From Verrucomicrobiota bacterium (GTDB lineage: Bacteria; Verrucomicrobiota; Verrucomicrobiia; Chthoniobacterales; Xiphinematobacteraceae), in assembly GCA_003176035.1 (NCBI GenBank), contig PSRL01000035.1, positions 1 through 6,957 on the forward strand: a stretch of 6,957 bases of DNA, given 5' to 3'. The translations under genes and the position numbers were made by a program. The notes under the pieces are model-generated. The model was not told the DNA's origin, did not search any database, and was given only the letters and a program-made list of their open reading frames with translations. Positions within the stretch are counted from its first letter, which is position 1, and each line of letters opens with the position of its first letter. Shown here one piece after another: positions 6,099 through 6,957 of the stretch.

Positions 6099-6509
6099 AT
6101 GCGGATTCGACAGCGGCCAATTAAACGTGCGCGAATAGAAATCATTCCGATGATTGACGTTATCTTTTTCCTCCTGGTGTTCTTCATCGTCTCATCGCTG
6201 GCCATGACCAAGATAAACAGCATGCCCGTTGCGCTCCCGAAGACCTCATCCAGTCCAGAGGCGCTCAAACAAAATGTGATTTTGACCGTGCGCAAAGATG
6301 GCAGTATTTTCGTGAACAAACTTCCCGCTAACCTCGATAATCTGGGGCGGCAACTTGCATATGAAATGCACGACAACCCTCAAGACGTCGTCGTGGTCAA
6401 TGCCGATACCGGCGTCAGTTATGGCCTCGTAGTCCAAGTCATGGACAAAGCCCGAAACATCGGAGTTCGTAAGTTTGCATTGGCCACAGAGGCTGAAGGA
6501 AAGAAGTGA
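6099..6509 (+). CDS. exbD: ExbD/TolR-family biopolymer transport subunit
   Basis: A 136-aa protein with one N-terminal membrane segment (about 17-37, PMIDVIFFLLVFFIVSSLAM) and a periplasmic C-terminal domain. D20 within PMIDV corresponds to the protonatable Asp of ExbD family members, which sits inside the ExbB pore and couples proton flow to TonB movement. The periplasmic part (about 45-130) has the usual pattern, including LTVRKDGSIFVN and VVVNADTGVSYGLVVQVMDKARNIG. GAGGTG (6088-6093) lies 5 nt before the ATG and overlaps the exbB stop, indicating tight cotranscription. The stop overlaps the tonB GTG start. Length and motifs are normal for the family. TolR is the alternative name, made unlikely by the neighbouring tonB and receptor. 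Confidence 0.93.
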   Translation: MRIRQRPIKRARIEIIPMIDVIFFLLVFFIVSSLAMTKINSMPVALPKTSSSPEALKQNVILTVRKDGSIFVNKLPANLDNLGRQLAYEMHDNPQDVVVVNADTGVSYGLVVQVMDKARNIGVRKFALATEAEGKK

Positions 6510-6957
6510 ACGAACGAGAAGTCCGCGGAGGCGCCGAAGGCAGCGACTTCGATACATTCTTCTTTGAACCGGACGAGGTCAGTGAGCGCCGAACTCTTGG
6601 GTTTTCCCTATTGGTCGCACTTCTTATTGAGTCTTGCCTTCTGACGATTTTTGGCTGGCACAACCACTGGCTTGCACATCCGGTACAGTCTGATTCGCAT
6701 ACTGGAAAATTCATTGAAGCCCAGATCTTCGAACTTCCGCCTGAAGCTCAATTAACCGAGAAGACTAAAGCTCCCGCTCCAGCCAAAGCAGAAGCGACAA
6801 TCAGTAAGGTTCCGAATAAGGGACGAGAGGCAAAACCGGATGAAGGCAAGATCCAGGAGGAAAACCAAACCCAACCGGGGGCGCAAACTGCTCCGACCCA
6901 CGGGCCTGTCGCCGTCTTTTCGCCCGCTCCAAAGATTCCTACTTACCTCCAAGAAAA
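6506..6957 (+). CDS. tonB: TonB energy-transducing protein, N-terminal part (truncated by window end)
   Basis: An open frame begins at GTG 6506, overlapping the exbD TGA by two bases, and runs past the window end (150 codons seen). AAGGA (6496-6500) lies 5 nt upstream, supporting this start. Features in order: a charged cytoplasmic tail of about 30 residues, one membrane segment at about 32-51 (GFSLLVALLIESCLLTIFGW), and a periplasmic linker rich in Pro, Lys, Glu, Ala and Gln (about 78-132). Then comes FSPAPKIPTYLQE (138-150), which looks like the entry to a TonB C-terminal domain. That domain, which would contact the receptor TonB box, lies outside the window. TonB would span the periplasm and transmit ExbBD energy to the divergent receptor. 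E. coli TonB has S16 and H20 four residues apart in its membrane helix. Here S34 is not followed by His four residues on, and no His lies inside the segment; E42 is the only charged residue there. The assignment rests on context plus architecture. Confidence 0.85.
   Translation, partial: MNEREVRGGAEGSDFDTFFFEPDEVSERRTLGFSLLVALLIESCLLTIFGWHNHWLAHPVQSDSHTGKFIEAQIFELPPEAQLTEKTKAPAPAKAEATISKVPNKGREAKPDEGKIQEENQTQPGAQTAPTHGPVAVFSPAPKIPTYLQE

Noticed and set aside
6752..6952. Minus-strand open frame opposite tonB
   Set aside because: It is a shadow of the Pro/Lys/Glu-rich tonB linker, with no start signal or domain.
1..6957. tRNA, rRNA, insertion sequences, phage attachment sites
   Set aside because: No cloverleaf-like sequence, transposase frame or terminal repeats were seen. 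The window is densely filled with ordinary chromosomal genes.

Overview
The window looks like chromosome from a Gram-negative bacterium: it encodes an outer-membrane TonB-dependent receptor with its own ExbB, ExbD and TonB. GC is moderate, close to half by eye. The style of the hybrid kinase, the receptor with a carboxypeptidase-like N-terminal domain and the TonB C-terminal entry motif would suit a Bdellovibrio-like or related deltaproteobacterial lineage. That placement is an impression, not a demonstrated result.

Layout. At 1-966 (+) lies the 3' part of a hybrid sensor histidine kinase, with an ATPase domain followed by a C-terminal receiver. It runs tail-to-tail into a minus-strand pair: a 326-aa cation diffusion facilitator resembling the cobalt/nickel exporter DmeF (1375-2355), followed by a 102-aa His/Cys-rich protein with an internal duplication (986-1294). 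Divergent from dmeF is a Fur-family metalloregulator (2510-2959, +). It ends 10 nt from the stop codon of a 789-aa TonB-dependent receptor (2970-5339, -). Divergent from the receptor is an exbB-exbD-tonB operon (5457 to the window end, +), with tonB cut off by the window edge.

The main result is that the two divergent intergenic regions share an inverted repeat of form TGC-N9-GCA. Three copies occur: TGCGAATGACTCGCA (2396-2410, between dmeF and fur), TGCAAATAATTTGCA (5357-5371, core of a perfect 9-3-9 palindrome between the receptor and exbB), and a weaker copy at 5404-5418 whose reverse complement matches the first at 13 of 15 positions. The first overlaps the edge of a predicted dmeF -10 box. 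The second covers the -35 of a predicted exbB promoter and lies just upstream of the receptor start. The simplest reading is that the Fur-family protein binds these sites and controls both the import side (receptor plus TonB motor) and the export side (DmeF plus the His-rich protein).

The metal is not proven. The DmeF-type HxxxH/HxxxD transport site and the TGCAA-N5-TTGCA-like operator both lean towards nickel or cobalt. Manganese, zinc and iron remain possible.
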